DNA from: a bacterium
Lineage (GTDB): Bacteria > Bacillota > Bacilli > Lactobacillales > Streptococcaceae
Direction of reading: 5' to 3'
Length of the DNA: 40,721 nt
Assembly (NCBI GenBank): GCA_905221505.1
Contig: CAJNDL010000017.1
Location: forward strand, 1 to 40,721
Position numbers and translations under genes: made by a program. Below are positions 9,655 through 19,011 of this stretch, one piece after another; within the stretch, counting starts at the first letter, position 1, and each line of letters begins with the position of its first letter. The notes below the pieces were generated by a model, which saw only the letters and a list, made by a program, of their open reading frames with translations, was not told the DNA's origin and ran no database searches.

Positions 9655-12021
9655 CTATTTTCCAAAAATCTCTTTGAGATCTGCGTCTGTAATCCCAATC
9701 ATGACTGGGATGCTGTCCCAGTTTTCTTCGGTTAGGATGTAGGATTGTTCAGAAGTACTTGATGTTACTGTTTCAGAGACGGCTGGTTGTTTTTCTTCAA
9801 CATTTTCAATTAAATCGCTGAATCGTTCAATCAGATAGGTTTTTCGGGCAGTTCCGATATGCTGGGTAGCATAGTCGAAGGCCTGTAATTCGCCTAGTAA
9901 GATGAGTTTGCTTTTGGCGCGTGTAATGGCTGTGTAGATGAGGTTTCTCTCCAGCATACGTCGGCTAGCACTGGTAATCGGTAGGATGACAACAGGAAAC
10001 TCACTTCCCTGAGATTTATGAATACTCATGGCATAGGCGAGGCGAATCTTGTACCATTCGTTACGTGGGTATGAGACTTCATTGCCATCAAAATCAATCA
10101 CAATTTCGTCCTGTTTCGACTCGGTATATTTACCAGGGATCAGGTCTGTGATGGCTCCCAAATCTCCATTAAAGACATTGATTTCAGCATCGTTGACCAA
10201 GTGAATGACCTTGTCTCCCTTACGATAGTGACACTGGGGAGCTTCAAAACTAAGTTGGTCTTTTTGTGGTGGGTTAAGGAGGTCTTGCATGAGTTGGTTG
10301 ATGGCATCAATCCCTGCCGTCCCTCGGTACATGGGAGCCAGAACTTGGATATCACGGGCAGGGATGCCGCTTCTGAGGGCAGCGCCTAAGATTTTTTCAA
10401 TGGTGGCAGGAATATGACCGCTAGCAATTTCAAAGTAGGAACGGTCTGCTTTTTTCTGGGTAAAGTCAGCTGGCAGGATACCCTGTCGAATCTGACTAGC
10501 TAGGGTGACGATGGTTGATTCTTCACTTTGTCGGTAAATTTTTTCCAAGCGAGTCTGAGGAATCAAAGGAATATGAAGCAGATCAGCTAGAACCTGTCCA
10601 GGACTGACAGAAGGCAACTGGTCGCTGTCACCCACGATGAGGATTTTACTGTTAGAAGAGATGTTGGAGAAGAGTTGATTGGCCAGCCAAGTGTCCACCA
10701 TGGAGAATTCATCCACGATGATAAAGTCAGCATCCAGATAATCTTCCAGATGGCTGGTATCGTCGTCTCCCGTCATTCCCAAATGGCGGTGTATGGTTGC
10801 GCTAGGTAAGCCTGTCAATTCATTCATGCGCCGAGCGGCTCGACCGGTTGGAGCAGCCAGAAGAATTGGCAAGTTGCTTTTTTTCCTGAGGTCAAGTCCT
10901 TCTAAAAGGGCATAAACAGCGATAATCCCATTGATAACAGTCGTTTTACCAGTACCAGGCCCACCTGTCAGGATAAAGACCTTGTTCTGGATAGCGTCGC
11001 AGATAGCCTGTTTTTGAATGCTATCATACTCAATCCCTAGTTCTTCCTCGACGGTAGAGATATGTTTTTGAATGGTTTCTAACTCCTGACTCTTCTGTTT
11101 TCCTTTTTCAAGGATACGAACCAAGTGACTGCGAATGCCTTCCTCCGCGAAAAAGAGACTATTGTCAAAGATTTTGGTATCAATCTGCTGAACCTTGTCT
11201 TCTTCGATCAAGTGGGAGAGCTCTTGGGCCACTTGGCTGGGGTCCAGTTCCACGGGGCGGGAAGATTCAAGGAGAGTAAGGGTTTGTTCTAGCAAATCCC
11301 GTGCTTCAACATAGGTGTCCCCAGTTTCCATACAGGCCTGAAAAAGACTATGAACTAGTCCTGCGCGGAAGCGTTCAGGAGCCTGACTTTCGATGCCTAA
11401 TTCTTCCGCTAATTGGTCAGCAATGGTAAAGCCCAAACCCTTGATATCCTCAACCAGCTGGTAGGGATAATTTTCAACCACATCAAGGGTTTCTTCTTTG
11501 TAAAAGTCTTGAATCTGAAAGGCTAATTTATTGGGAATGCCGTAGTTGGCAAGTTTGGACAAAACCATCTCCGTTCCGTAGTTGAGGCGGAGAGTAGAGA
11601 CGAAAGCCTCGCGATTTTTGGCAGAGAGTCCTGCGATGCCTTCTAACTTTTCTGGGTGTTGCAGAATTTCGTCAATGGTATTGTCACCATAGGTATCTAC
11701 AATTTTCTGAGCTGTTTTGAGACCAATCCCCTTGAAATGGCTACTTGAAAAGTACTTGACCAATCCCTTGCTAGTTGGTTTTGCACGTTCATAACGGCTG
11801 ATTTGCAGTTGTTCCCCATACTTGGAGTGCTGGACAATTTGCCCCCAAAAAGTGTAGTCTTCTCCCTCAATCACATCAGACATAGTACCAGTGACAATGA
11901 TTTCAAAATCATCAAAATCCTCTGCGTCCGTATCTTCGATTTCTAGGAGGAGGATGCGATAAAAATTGCTGGGATTTTCAAAAATAATCCGTTCAATGGT
12001 TCCTGAAAAATAAACTTCCAT
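9655..12021 (-). CDS. recD2: RecD2-type 5'-3' DNA helicase
   Basis: 788-residue SF1B helicase of the RecD2 class, found in bacteria where RecD is not part of a RecBCD complex. The long N-terminal region carries helix-hairpin-helix motifs (FKGIGLKTAQKIV near 96-108, then EGIAGLSAKNREAF). Walker A is LTGGPGTGKTT (351-361), and Walker B with motif II is DFIIVDEFSMVD. Motif VI is in the C-terminal part (YAMSIHKSQGSEFP, IYTAITRAKSKLIL). The start at 12021 (MEVYFSG) is preferred over an ATG five codons earlier because AAAGGAAG lies directly upstream of it. RecD2 proteins take part in mismatch repair and fork maintenance in Bacillus and Deinococcus. Here it stands alone, convergent with tig. Confidence 0.93.
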   Translation of the reverse strand: MEVYFSGTIERIIFENPSNFYRILLLEIEDTDAEDFDDFEIIVTGTMSDVIEGEDYTFWGQIVQHSKYGEQLQISRYERAKPTSKGLVKYFSSSHFKGIGLKTAQKIVDTYGDNTIDEILQHPEKLEGIAGLSAKNREAFVSTLRLNYGTEMVLSKLANYGIPNKLAFQIQDFYKEETLDVVENYPYQLVEDIKGLGFTIADQLAEELGIESQAPERFRAGLVHSLFQACMETGDTYVEARDLLEQTLTLLESSRPVELDPSQVAQELSHLIEEDKVQQIDTKIFDNSLFFAEEGIRSHLVRILEKGKQKSQELETIQKHISTVEEELGIEYDSIQKQAICDAIQNKVFILTGGPGTGKTTVINGIIAVYALLEGLDLRKKSNLPILLAAPTGRAARRMNELTGLPSATIHRHLGMTGDDDTSHLEDYLDADFIIVDEFSMVDTWLANQLFSNISSNSKILIVGDSDQLPSVSPGQVLADLLHIPLIPQTRLEKIYRQSEESTIVTLASQIRQGILPADFTQKKADRSYFEIASGHIPATIEKILGAALRSGIPARDIQVLAPMYRGTAGIDAINQLMQDLLNPPQKDQLSFEAPQCHYRKGDKVIHLVNDAEINVFNGDLGAITDLIPGKYTESKQDEIVIDFDGNEVSYPRNEWYKIRLAYAMSIHKSQGSEFPVVILPITSASRRMLERNLIYTAITRAKSKLILLGELQAFDYATQHIGTARKTYLIERFSDLIENVEEKQPAVSETVTSSTSEQSYILTEENWDSIPVMIGITDADLKEIFGK

Positions 12022-12052
12022 AAGCTTCCTTTGCATAAATAGGTGAGAGTTA

Positions 12053-12157
12053 ATACTCTTCGAAAATCAAATTCAAACCACGTCAGCTTCGCCTTGCCGT
12101 ACTCAAGTACAGCCTGCGGCTAGCTTCCTAGTTTGCTCTTTGATTTTCATTGAGTAT
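12053..12157. repeat. BOX element, boxA-boxC form without boxB
   Basis: A 105-base element bounded by ATACTCTTCGAAAATC and GATTTTCATTGAGTAT, near-perfect inverted termini. Inside are CACGTCAGCTTCGCCTTG (the boxA core, complementary to the BOX-A1R primer region) and CCTGCGGCTAGCTTCCTAG (boxC). No boxB unit lies between them. BOX elements are intergenic repeats of mitis-group streptococci that can be mobilised in trans and can alter expression of neighbouring genes. This one sits about 30 bases upstream of recD2, between recD2 and the lepB terminator. Confidence 0.92.
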
Positions 12158-12215
12158 AACTTTGTTTCTATCTTAATCAAACTGGATAGTGAATAATCAT
12201 ATTCTCACGATAGAA

Positions 12216-12249
12216 GAAGAGGCTGAGATTGCTGATTCTCGGCCTCTTC
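12216..12249 (-). terminator. Probable terminator of the rnhC-lepB unit
   Basis: 13-bp stem GAAGAGGCTGAGA (12216-12228) / TCTCGGCCTCTTC (12237-12249) with one wobble pair and an 8-base loop. It lies just after the lepB stop codon when read on the minus strand. The T tract after it is broken (TTCTATC), so efficiency is uncertain. Confidence 0.6.
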
Positions 12250-12255
12250 GATTTC

Positions 12256-12870
12256 TTAAAATGTTCCGATACGGGTGATTGGCCAGAAGCGGAATTTAGC
12301 TTCCCCTGTGATATCTTTTGCTTTAAAAGTACCTACGTGACGACTGTCACTCGAAACCAAGCGGTCGTCTCCGAGGAGAAGGTATTCTCCTTCTGGGACA
12401 GTAAAGCTAAAGTTGGTATTATAGTTGACATCAACTGTGAAGGCTTGAGCCTTTTGAGCGATGCTTCTAAAGAAAGTTCCTTTATTTCCTTCAAAACCCT
12501 TGCCTGAGTAGGTGCTTTGGAGTTTGTCGTCCTTGAAGCGTTTGATGTAGTCTGCTAGGTAAGGCTCGTCCGTCTCTTTGTCATTGATATAAAGTTTATC
12601 GTTTTCGTAACGGATAGTGTCGCCAGGCATTCCAATCACGCGCTTGACGATGTCCTTATTGCCATCTTCCTCATGGGCCACCACGATATCAAAACGGTCA
12701 ATAGGGAGGTGTTTGACAACAAAGAGGATTTCGCCATCCGCTAGGGTAGGATCCATGGAATGGCCTTCTACACGGACATTACTCCAAAAAAAGATACGGC
12801 TTAAAGCTAGTAATGACAGAATCAGGAGGAACAATCCCCACTCTTTTAGGAAATTTTTAAATGAATTCAT
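12256..12870 (-). CDS. lepB: Signal peptidase I
   Basis: 204-residue type I signal peptidase with a single N-terminal membrane anchor (about residues 11-29) and an extracellular Ser/Lys-dyad protease domain. The nucleophile is S38 in GHSMDPTL and the general base is K76 in DIVKRVIGMPGD. The downstream box LLLGDDRLVSSDSRHVG is present. It removes signal peptides from Sec-exported proteins, and the choline-binding protein at the window start would be a substrate. It follows rnhC after only three bases, with its ribosome-binding site AAAGG in the rnhC end, so the two form one unit. Confidence 0.95.
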   Translation of the reverse strand: MNSFKNFLKEWGLFLLILSLLALSRIFFWSNVRVEGHSMDPTLADGEILFVVKHLPIDRFDIVVAHEEDGNKDIVKRVIGMPGDTIRYENDKLYINDKETDEPYLADYIKRFKDDKLQSTYSGKGFEGNKGTFFRSIAQKAQAFTVDVNYNTNFSFTVPEGEYLLLGDDRLVSSDSRHVGTFKAKDITGEAKFRFWPITRIGTF

Positions 12871-12873
12871 AAT

Positions 12874-13755
12874 TTACCTTTCTAAGCGTTTTTTCGCTTT
12901 TTCAGTATTTTTAAAGTGCAGTTTGGCGCAGAAGTTGAGTCCCTGCATACCATAGGCTTGTAAAATCTGGCTAGCCACCTTGTCAGAAGCCGTTCCAGCT
13001 CCACTTGGAAGTTGATAGCCCAGTTCTCGTCCCAGATTTTCAAGATTTTCAAGAAAGAGATCACGCGCAATGATAGAAGAAACTGCGACAGCCAAGTATT
13101 TACCCTCAGCCTTTTCTTCTAAGCTAATAGGCTTGCTGAAACGATTGGCCTCTTGTGCCAAGTACTTGTCATAATTTTTAGCATTGGTAAAGGCATCAAT
13201 CACAATTTTCTCAGGCTGAAGACCTTTTTGAAGAAGGAGATAGATAGCCTGATTATGGAGGGCAACCTTAACAGAAACAGCATTGTAGCGGTCTCCGATG
13301 ACCTCGTTGTACTTGCTTGGTGAGAGAAGGAGCGCCTGGTGCTGGATTTTTTCCTTGAGGATAGGGGCAATCTGACGGATCTTTTGGTCGGTCAGAGTCT
13401 TAGAATCTCCCACACCGAGTTTTCGCAAGAAGTCATGCTGGTCAGGTGTGACAAAGGAAGCCACGACAGCCAGTCCACCAAAGTAGGAACCATTTCCTAC
13501 CTCATCTGTCCCAATCAAAGGGAGATTTTGTCCGCTGGTTTGCTCTACAACTTGATGGCCAAAGAAACTGGCGTATTTCTCAGCCCCTTCACCCTGAAGC
13601 AAGACCTTTCCAGAAGTATAGATAGAAACCGTTGCTTGAGGCAGTCTCAAAAAGTAGCGGATATAGGGATTCTTACTAGGAGCTAGACTGGTTTGATAGT
13701 GTTCAAGAAAAGCCTGAATCTCCTTTTCACTTGGAGTGAGTGTTATACTTGCCAT
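12874..13755 (-). CDS. rnhC: Ribonuclease HIII
   Basis: 293-residue type 2 RNase H of the HIII subclass, which cleaves RNA in RNA/DNA hybrids. The first 70 residues form the N-terminal TBP-like substrate-binding domain that marks HIII rather than HII. The catalytic core begins at [15 protein letters not shown], where D84 and E85 are metal ligands, and continues with [17 protein letters not shown] and [12 protein letters not shown]. Firmicutes often carry this enzyme in addition to HII. It is divergent from zapA and co-oriented with lepB. Confidence 0.94.
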   Translation of the reverse strand: MASITLTPSEKEIQAFLEHYQTSLAPSKNPYIRYFLRLPQATVSIYTSGKVLLQGEGAEKYASFFGHQVVEQTSGQNLPLIGTDEVGNGSYFGGLAVVASFVTPDQHDFLRKLGVGDSKTLTDQKIRQIAPILKEKIQHQALLLSPSKYNEVIGDRYNAVSVKVALHNQAIYLLLQKGLQPEKIVIDAFTNAKNYDKYLAQEANRFSKPISLEEKAEGKYLAVAVSSIIARDLFLENLENLGRELGYQLPSGAGTASDKVASQILQAYGMQGLNFCAKLHFKNTEKAKKRLER

Positions 13756-13795
13756 AGTTTCTATTGTACCACAAAAGCAGGAGAATTTGTAAAAA

Positions 13796-13824
13796 CTGAC
13801 AAAGTTAGCGAATTTTGGTATAAT
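13796..13824 (+). promoter_or_regulatory. Promoter of zapA-cvpA
   Basis: CTGACA (13796-13801), 17-base spacer, TATAAT (13819-13824) with an extended TG at 13816-13817. The ribosome-binding site GAGGTG lies at 13830-13835. Confidence 0.82.
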
Positions 13825-13841
13825 ATCGTGAGGTGAATTTT

Positions 13842-14144
13842 ATGGCAAATCTAAATCGATTCAAATTTACATTCGGAAAAAAATCATTAACCTTGACAAC
13901 CGAGCATGATAACCTTTTTATGGAGGAAATCGCCAAGGTTGCGACAGAAAAATACCAAGCAATTAAAGAACAAATGCCTAGTGCAGACGATGAAACAATC
14001 GCTCTTTTGTTGGCAGTCAACTGTTTGTCAACTCAGCTCAGCCGTGAGATTGAATTTGACGATAAGGAGCAAGAATTAGAAGAACTCCGTCACAAACTCG
14101 TGACTTGCAAGCAAGAACAGAGCAAGATTGAGGATTCCTTATGA
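13842..14144 (+). CDS. zapA: ZapA-like cell-division protein
   Basis: 100-residue protein with an N-terminal globular segment (NRFKFTFGKKSLTLTTEHDNLFMEEIAKVATEKY) and a C-terminal coiled coil (REIEFDDKEQELEELRHKLV), the ZapA layout. ZapA bundles FtsZ filaments at the Z ring. ATG 13842 is preferred over an in-frame GTG at 13833 because GAGGTG would be its ribosome-binding site and the GTG lies inside that site. It overlaps cvpA by four bases. The same zapA-cvpA-mutS2 order is common in Firmicutes. Confidence 0.85.
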   Translation: MANLNRFKFTFGKKSLTLTTEHDNLFMEEIAKVATEKYQAIKEQMPSADDETIALLLAVNCLSTQLSREIEFDDKEQELEELRHKLVTCKQEQSKIEDSL

Positions 14145-14689
14145 TTTCACTCCTTCTTCTATTGGTCTTAGCTTGGGGATTTTATATCGGCTATCGGAGA
14201 GGCCTGCTCTTACAAGTTTATTACCTGATTTCAGCCATGGCATCGGCTTTTATGGCTGGCCAGTTTTATAAGGGGCTTGGAGAGCAATTCCATTTATTGC
14301 TCCCTTATGCAAATCCGCAGGAAGGTCAGGGGACTTTCTTTTTCCCATCGGATCAACTCTTTCAGTTGGATAAGGTCTTTTACGCAGGTATCGGCTACTT
14401 GCTTGTATTTGGGATTGTCTATAGCATCGGTCGTTTGCTTGGTCTCCTCTTACACTTGATTCCTAGTAAAAAACTGGGTGGTAAGTTGTTCCAAGTTTCA
14501 GCAGGGATCTTGTCCATGTTGGTGACCTTATTTGTCTTGCAAATGGCCTTGACCATCTTGGCGACCATCCCCATGGCAGCTATACAAAATCCTCTTGAAA
14601 AGAGTATCGTCGCAAAACACATCATCCAGAGCATACCAGTAACAACCAGTTGGCTCAAACAAATCTGGGTGACAAATTTAATAGGATAA
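14141..14689 (+). CDS. cvpA: CvpA-family membrane protein
   Basis: 182 residues with four predicted transmembrane segments (about 1-20, 25-45, 78-100 and 115-140). It opens with MISLLLLLVLAWGFYIGYRRGLLL in short pieces that match the CvpA signature of a first helix followed by GxxRG. The family is named after a gene needed for colicin V production in E. coli, but its molecular role is unclear, and envelope stress tolerance has been proposed. Translational coupling to zapA (ATGA) and the following terminator show a two-gene operon. Confidence 0.85.
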   Translation: MISLLLLLVLAWGFYIGYRRGLLLQVYYLISAMASAFMAGQFYKGLGEQFHLLLPYANPQEGQGTFFFPSDQLFQLDKVFYAGIGYLLVFGIVYSIGRLLGLLLHLIPSKKLGGKLFQVSAGILSMLVTLFVLQMALTILATIPMAAIQNPLEKSIVAKHIIQSIPVTTSWLKQIWVTNLIG

Positions 14690-14720
14690 AAAGGGCAGGA
14701 ATTTTCCTAGCCCTTTGTTT
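14690..14720 (+). terminator. Terminator of zapA-cvpA
   Basis: Stem AAAGGGC / GCCCTTT (14690-14696 and 14710-14716), extended by AGGA / TCCT around a short loop with one bulged A, ending in TTTGTTT. It starts directly after the cvpA stop codon. Confidence 0.82.
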
Positions 14721-14791
14721 ACAGATTGACTAGAATCTATCAGAATGTAAAAAGCTAATACACCTAGACATTCAAAGAAAAGGAAATAAAG

Positions 14792-17128
14792 ATGAACAAG
14801 AAAATATTAGAAACATTAGAGTTCAATAAGGTCAAGGCCTTGTTTGAACCTCATTTGTTGACTGAGCAGGGCTTGGAGCAATTGAGACAGTTGGCTCCGA
14901 CTGCTAAATCGGATAAAATCAAACAGGCTTTTGCTGAGATGAAGGAAATGCAGGCTCTCTTTGTAGAGCAACCGCATTTTACCATTCTTGCAACCAAGGA
15001 AATCGCAGGAGTTTGCAAGCGATTGGAGATGGGAGCAGACCTCAATATCGAGGAGTTCCTACTCTTGAAGCGCGTGCTTCTTGCCAGCCGAGAACTGCAA
15101 AGTTTTTATGCCAATCTGGAAAATGTCAGCTTGGAAGAATTAGCCCTTTGGTTTGAGAAATTACACGATTTTCCGCAATTACAAGGAAATCTTCAGGCCT
15201 TTAATGATGCAGGTTTCATTGAAAATTTTGCCAGTGAAGAATTGGCGCGAATCCGTCGAAAAATCCATGATAGCGAGAGTCAGGTACGCGATGTCTTGCA
15301 AGATTTGCTCAAACAAAAAGCTCAGATGTTGACGGAAGGGATTGTTGCAAGCAGAAATGGCCGTCAGGTTTTACCAGTCAAAAACACCTACCGCAACAAG
15401 ATTGCAGGTGTTGTTCATGATATTTCTGCCAGCGGAAATACCGTCTATATCGAACCCCGTGAGGTGGTCAAACTGAGCGAAGAAATTGCTAGTTTGCGAG
15501 CAGATGAGCGCTATGAAATGCTTCGCATTCTCCAAGAAATTTCCGAACGTGTCCGCCCTCATGCGGCTGAGATTGCCAATGATGCTTGGATTATCGGCCA
15601 TCTGGACTTGATTCGTGCCAAGATCCGCTTTATCCAAGAAAGTCAAGCAGTCGTTCCTCAGCTGTCAGAAAATCAAGAGATTCAACTGCTCCATGTCTGC
15701 CATCCTTTGGTTAAAAATGCCGTTGCAAATGATGTCCATTTTGGTCAAGATTTAACAGCCGTTGTCATTACAGGTCCAAATACTGGTGGTAAGACCATCA
15801 TGCTTAAAACTCTGGGCTTGACACAGGTTATGGCCCAGTCAGGTTTACCGATTTTAGCAGATAAGGGCAGTCGTGTGGGTATTTTTGAAGAAATCTTTGC
15901 TGATATTGGAGATGAGCAGTCTATTGAGCAGAGCTTGTCTACCTTCTCTAGCCATATGACCAATATCGTAGATATTCTTGGTAAGGTCAATCAACATTCA
16001 CTCTTACTCTTGGATGAGTTGGGGGCTGGTACAGATCCTCAAGAAGGAGCTGCCCTTGCCATGGCTATTTTGGAGGACCTTCGCTTGCGTCAAGTCAAGA
16101 CCATGGCTACGACTCACTATCCGGAACTCAAAGCCTATGGTATCGAGACAGCCTTTGTGCAAAATGCCAGCATGGAGTTTGATACTGCGACTCTTCGCCC
16201 GACTTATCGCTTTATGCAGGGCGTTCCTGGTCGCAGCAATGCCTTTGAAATTGCCAAACGTCTGGGCTTGTCAGATGTCATCGTAGGAGCTGCCAGCCAA
16301 CAGGTTGATCAGGACAATGATATCAACCGCATCATTGAACAATTGGAAGAGCAAACGCTTGAAAGCCGTAAACGTTTGGACAATATCCGTGAGGTGGAGC
16401 AAGAAAATCTCAAGATGAACCGAGCGCTCAAAAAACTCTACAATGAGTTAAATCGTGAAAAGGAAACCGAGCTTAATAAGGCGCGTGAACAGGCTGCTGA
16501 GATTGTGGACATGGCTCTCAGTGAAAGTGACCAGATTCTCAAGAATCTCCATAGTAAATCTCAACTCAAACCCCATGAAATCATTGAAGCCAAGGCCAAG
16601 TTAAAAAAATTGGCTCCTGAAAAAGTAGATTTGTCTAAAAACAAGGTTCTTCAAAAGGCTAAGAAAAAACGAGCTCCAAAGGTGGGAGATGATATCGTAG
16701 TTCTTAGTTATGGCCAGCGTGGTACCTTGACCAGTCAACTTAAGGACGGCCGCTGGGAAGCCCAAGTTGGTTTAATCAAGATGACCTTGGAAGAAAAAGA
16801 GTTTGACCTTGTTCAATCCCAACAAGAAAAGCAAGTTAAGAAGAAACAGGTCAATGTCGTGAAACGAACTTCTGGGCGAGGACCTCAAGCCAGACTGGAT
16901 CTTCGAGGCAAACGTTATGAAGAAGCCATGAATGAGCTAGATGCCTTTATTGACCAAGCCCTGCTTAACAATATGGCGCAAGTTGATATCATCCATGGTA
17001 TTGGAACAGGTGTCATCCGTGAAGGAGTCACCAAATACCTACAAAGAAACAAACATGTCAAGAGTTTCGGCTATGCCCCACAAAATGCTGGAGGCAGCGG
17101 TGCGACTATTGTCACTTTTAAAGGATAA
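14792..17128 (+). CDS. mutS2: MutS2, Smr-domain ATPase/endonuclease
   Basis: 778-residue MutS paralogue lacking the mismatch-recognition domains. The N-terminal lever/clamp helices are followed by the ATPase core: GPNTGGKT (328-335), [16 protein letters not shown] as Walker B with signature, and [11 protein letters not shown] coiled coil follows (about 510-640). The C-terminal Smr nuclease domain starts near 700 ([36 protein letters not shown]). MutS2 limits homologous recombination in Helicobacter. In Bacillus and pneumococcus-like bacteria it is also reported to act on stalled or collided ribosomes. Length is standard. A TTGACT box at 14726-14731 may mark its promoter, but the -10 box is poor. 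Confidence 0.95.
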   Translation: MNKKILETLEFNKVKALFEPHLLTEQGLEQLRQLAPTAKSDKIKQAFAEMKEMQALFVEQPHFTILATKEIAGVCKRLEMGADLNIEEFLLLKRVLLASRELQSFYANLENVSLEELALWFEKLHDFPQLQGNLQAFNDAGFIENFASEELARIRRKIHDSESQVRDVLQDLLKQKAQMLTEGIVASRNGRQVLPVKNTYRNKIAGVVHDISASGNTVYIEPREVVKLSEEIASLRADERYEMLRILQEISERVRPHAAEIANDAWIIGHLDLIRAKIRFIQESQAVVPQLSENQEIQLLHVCHPLVKNAVANDVHFGQDLTAVVITGPNTGGKTIMLKTLGLTQVMAQSGLPILADKGSRVGIFEEIFADIGDEQSIEQSLSTFSSHMTNIVDILGKVNQHSLLLLDELGAGTDPQEGAALAMAILEDLRLRQVKTMATTHYPELKAYGIETAFVQNASMEFDTATLRPTYRFMQGVPGRSNAFEIAKRLGLSDVIVGAASQQVDQDNDINRIIEQLEEQTLESRKRLDNIREVEQENLKMNRALKKLYNELNREKETELNKAREQAAEIVDMALSESDQILKNLHSKSQLKPHEIIEAKAKLKKLAPEKVDLSKNKVLQKAKKKRAPKVGDDIVVLSYGQRGTLTSQLKDGRWEAQVGLIKMTLEEKEFDLVQSQQEKQVKKKQVNVVKRTSGRGPQARLDLRGKRYEEAMNELDAFIDQALLNNMAQVDIIHGIGTGVIREGVTKYLQRNKHVKSFGYAPQNAGGSGATIVTFKG

Positions 17129-17187
17129 GAAGTATTTCGGAATTCATAAAGTAAAAATTGTCGAACTAATTTTTACTAATAAACACG

Positions 17188-17216
17188 TTGACAAAAGCCA
17201 ATATTTTTTGTAAAAT
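17188..17216 (+). promoter_or_regulatory. Promoter of the glycine riboswitch leader
   Basis: TTGACA (17188-17193), 17-base spacer, TAAAAT (17211-17216). Transcription would begin near 17223, about 250 bases before the symporter start, and would include the riboswitch. Confidence 0.85.
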
Positions 17217-17292
17217 AAAAATCAATTAAATACCAACACCGAATGAAGTTTAATAGAAGTGGGGAATAGTTTGATTTTCCATGACTGTAAAT

Positions 17293-17446
17293 GGACGGAA
17301 CTCTGGAGAGACCGTAAAGGCACCGAAGGGGCAAGGCAGGCAACTGCTCAAACTCTCAGGTAAAAGGACAGAGCTAGGATAGACCGCTTTTTAGCATTTA
17401 TCTAAGCATTCCAGAGTACATGTATCTTGCATGTGCTCTTTCTTTT
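17293..17446 (+). promoter_or_regulatory. Glycine riboswitch (single clear aptamer) with terminator
   Basis: The conserved aptamer core is plain: CTCTGGAGAGACCG (from 17301), CACCGAAGGGGCAA, AAACTCTCAGGTAAAAGG and ACAGAG. P1 can form between CTCTG (17301-17305) and CAGAG (17369-17373). A terminator hairpin follows at 17413-17446, so control is probably by premature termination. Only one complete aptamer is seen. The flanks (17250-17292, and 17374-17400 with GATA/TATC pairing) could form the reduced 'ghost' aptamer known from singlet glycine riboswitches. Because the target is a likely glycine/alanine importer, glycine probably turns it off. That is inference. Confidence 0.93.
17413..17446 (+). 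terminator. Expression-platform terminator of the glycine riboswitch
   Basis: 10-bp stem AGAGTACATG (17413-17422) / CATGTGCTCT (17430-17439) with one G-T pair and a 7-base loop, followed by TTTCTTTT. It lies 26 bases before the symporter start codon. Confidence 0.82.
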
Positions 17447-17471
17447 GGGGTTGAAAAGATAGGAGAATAGA

Positions 17472-18794
17472 ATGTTAGAATTGCTTAAATCAATTGATGC
17501 TTTTGCTTGGGGCCCTCCCCTCTTGATTTTATTGGTCGGAACAGGAATTTACCTAACTGCTCGTTTGGGGCTTTTACAGGTTTTGCGTTTGCCTAAGGCC
17601 TTCCAGCTTATTTTTACCAAGGATAAGGGGCATGGCGATGTATCCAGCTTTGCGGCACTGTGTACGGCCCTCGCAGCCACAGTGGGTACGGGAAATATTA
17701 TCGGGGTGGCGACGGCTATCAAGGTTGGTGGACCAGGAGCCCTCTTTTGGATGTGGATGGCTGCTTTCTTTGGTATGGCTACCAAGTATGCGGAAGGACT
17801 CTTGGCGATCAAATACCGCACCAAGGACGACCATGGTGCAGTAGCGGGAGGCCCAATGCATTATATCCTTCTGGGTATGGGAGAAAAGTGGCGACCACTT
17901 GCTATCTTCTTTGCCCTGGCAGGTGTGCTAGTAGCCCTATTAGGGATTGGAACCTTTACTCAAGTCAACTCGATTACAGAATCTATTCAAAATACAACGA
18001 CTATTTCGCCAGCTATCACAGCTCTCGTCTTGTCTGTATTTGTAGCAATTGCAGTTTTTGGCGGGCTCAAGTCCATCTCTAAGGTTTCAACTACCGTTGT
18101 TCCTTTTATGGCCATCATCTATATTTTGGGAACTCTCACAGTTATTTTCTTTAATATCGAGAAAATCCCAGCTACAATCGCTTTAATTTTGACATCAGCC
18201 TTTAGTCCTGTTGCTGCGGTAGGTGGCTTTGCCGGTGCCAGCATTCGGATGGCTATTCAAAATGGTGTTGCGCGTGGTGTTTTCTCAAACGAATCTGGTT
18301 TGGGTTCTGCTCCCATTGCAGCTGCGGCTGCTAAGACAAATGAACCAGTAGAGCAAGGCTTGATTTCCATGACAGGAACCTTTATTGATACACTCATTAT
18401 CTGTACCTTGACTGGTTTGACCATCTTGGTAACTGGTGTTTGGAGTGGTGATTTGAATGGAGTTGCCTTGACTCAGTCAGCCTTCTCAACAGTCTTTTCA
18501 CACTTTGGACCTGCCCTCCTGACCCTCTTCCTTGTACTCTTTGCCTTCACGACAATTCTTGGTTGGAACTATTATGGAGAGCGCTGTTTCGAGTTTCTCT
18601 TCGGTGTTCGTTTTATCTGGCTCTACCGTGTGATTTTTGTGCTCATGGTCTTGCTGGGAGGATTTATTGAGTTGGATATGGTCTGGATTATCGCAGATAT
18701 TGTCAACGCCTTGATGGCTCTGCCAAACTTGATTGCCCTCTTAGTCTTGTCGCCAGTCGTTATCGCTGAAACTAAAAAGTATTTTAATAAATAA
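17472..18794 (+). CDS. Sodium:alanine/glycine symporter (AGCS family)
   Basis: 440-residue integral membrane protein with about ten or eleven transmembrane segments. Family signatures are GTGNIIGVATAIKVGGPGALFWMW (in two blocks, about 72-95), AFFGMATKYAEGLLAIKYR and the conserved NESGLGSAPIAAAAAKTNEP. AGCS carriers import alanine or glycine with Na+. The glycine riboswitch in its leader strongly supports glycine, perhaps with alanine, as substrate. It stands alone between the riboswitch terminator and its own terminator. Ribosome-binding site AGGAGAAT. Confidence 0.93.
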   Translation: MLELLKSIDAFAWGPPLLILLVGTGIYLTARLGLLQVLRLPKAFQLIFTKDKGHGDVSSFAALCTALAATVGTGNIIGVATAIKVGGPGALFWMWMAAFFGMATKYAEGLLAIKYRTKDDHGAVAGGPMHYILLGMGEKWRPLAIFFALAGVLVALLGIGTFTQVNSITESIQNTTTISPAITALVLSVFVAIAVFGGLKSISKVSTTVVPFMAIIYILGTLTVIFFNIEKIPATIALILTSAFSPVAAVGGFAGASIRMAIQNGVARGVFSNESGLGSAPIAAAAAKTNEPVEQGLISMTGTFIDTLIICTLTGLTILVTGVWSGDLNGVALTQSAFSTVFSHFGPALLTLFLVLFAFTTILGWNYYGERCFEFLFGVRFIWLYRVIFVLMVLLGGFIELDMVWIIADIVNALMALPNLIALLVLSPVVIAETKKYFNK

Positions 18795-18797
18795 TGA

Positions 18798-18824
18798 AAT
18801 CACACATCTCGTGTGATTTTTTTT
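18798..18824 (+). terminator. Terminator of the symporter gene
   Basis: Perfect 8-bp stem AATCACAC (18798-18805) / GTGTGATT (18811-18818), 5-base loop, continued T run to 18824. Confidence 0.92.
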
Positions 18825-19011
18825 GCCTATAAATGATTTTTATCAAGCTGATATATAATATATATTATGCAAGTGATTGGAAGTGTGATAAACTAATATA
18901 CAACGAAAATCTTATGAGAGAATAAAGCTTTATCTTAAATAAACTTAGGAATCAGGATTTTATAAGATTTTCCAATAATATTAGTGTCAATAACAAGAAA
19001 AGAGGTATCTT

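Noticed and set aside
17268..17280. AGTTTGATTTTCC, similar to the FabT box before fabK
   Set aside because: It is in the riboswitch leader, lacks the second palindromic arm (TCCAT instead of TCAAA), and the symporter has no link to lipid synthesis.
18825..19011. AT-rich palindromic run (ATATATAATATATATTAT) before the AhpD-like gene
   Set aside because: Simple AT alternation with no match to a known repeat or operator. No promoter could be assigned with confidence.
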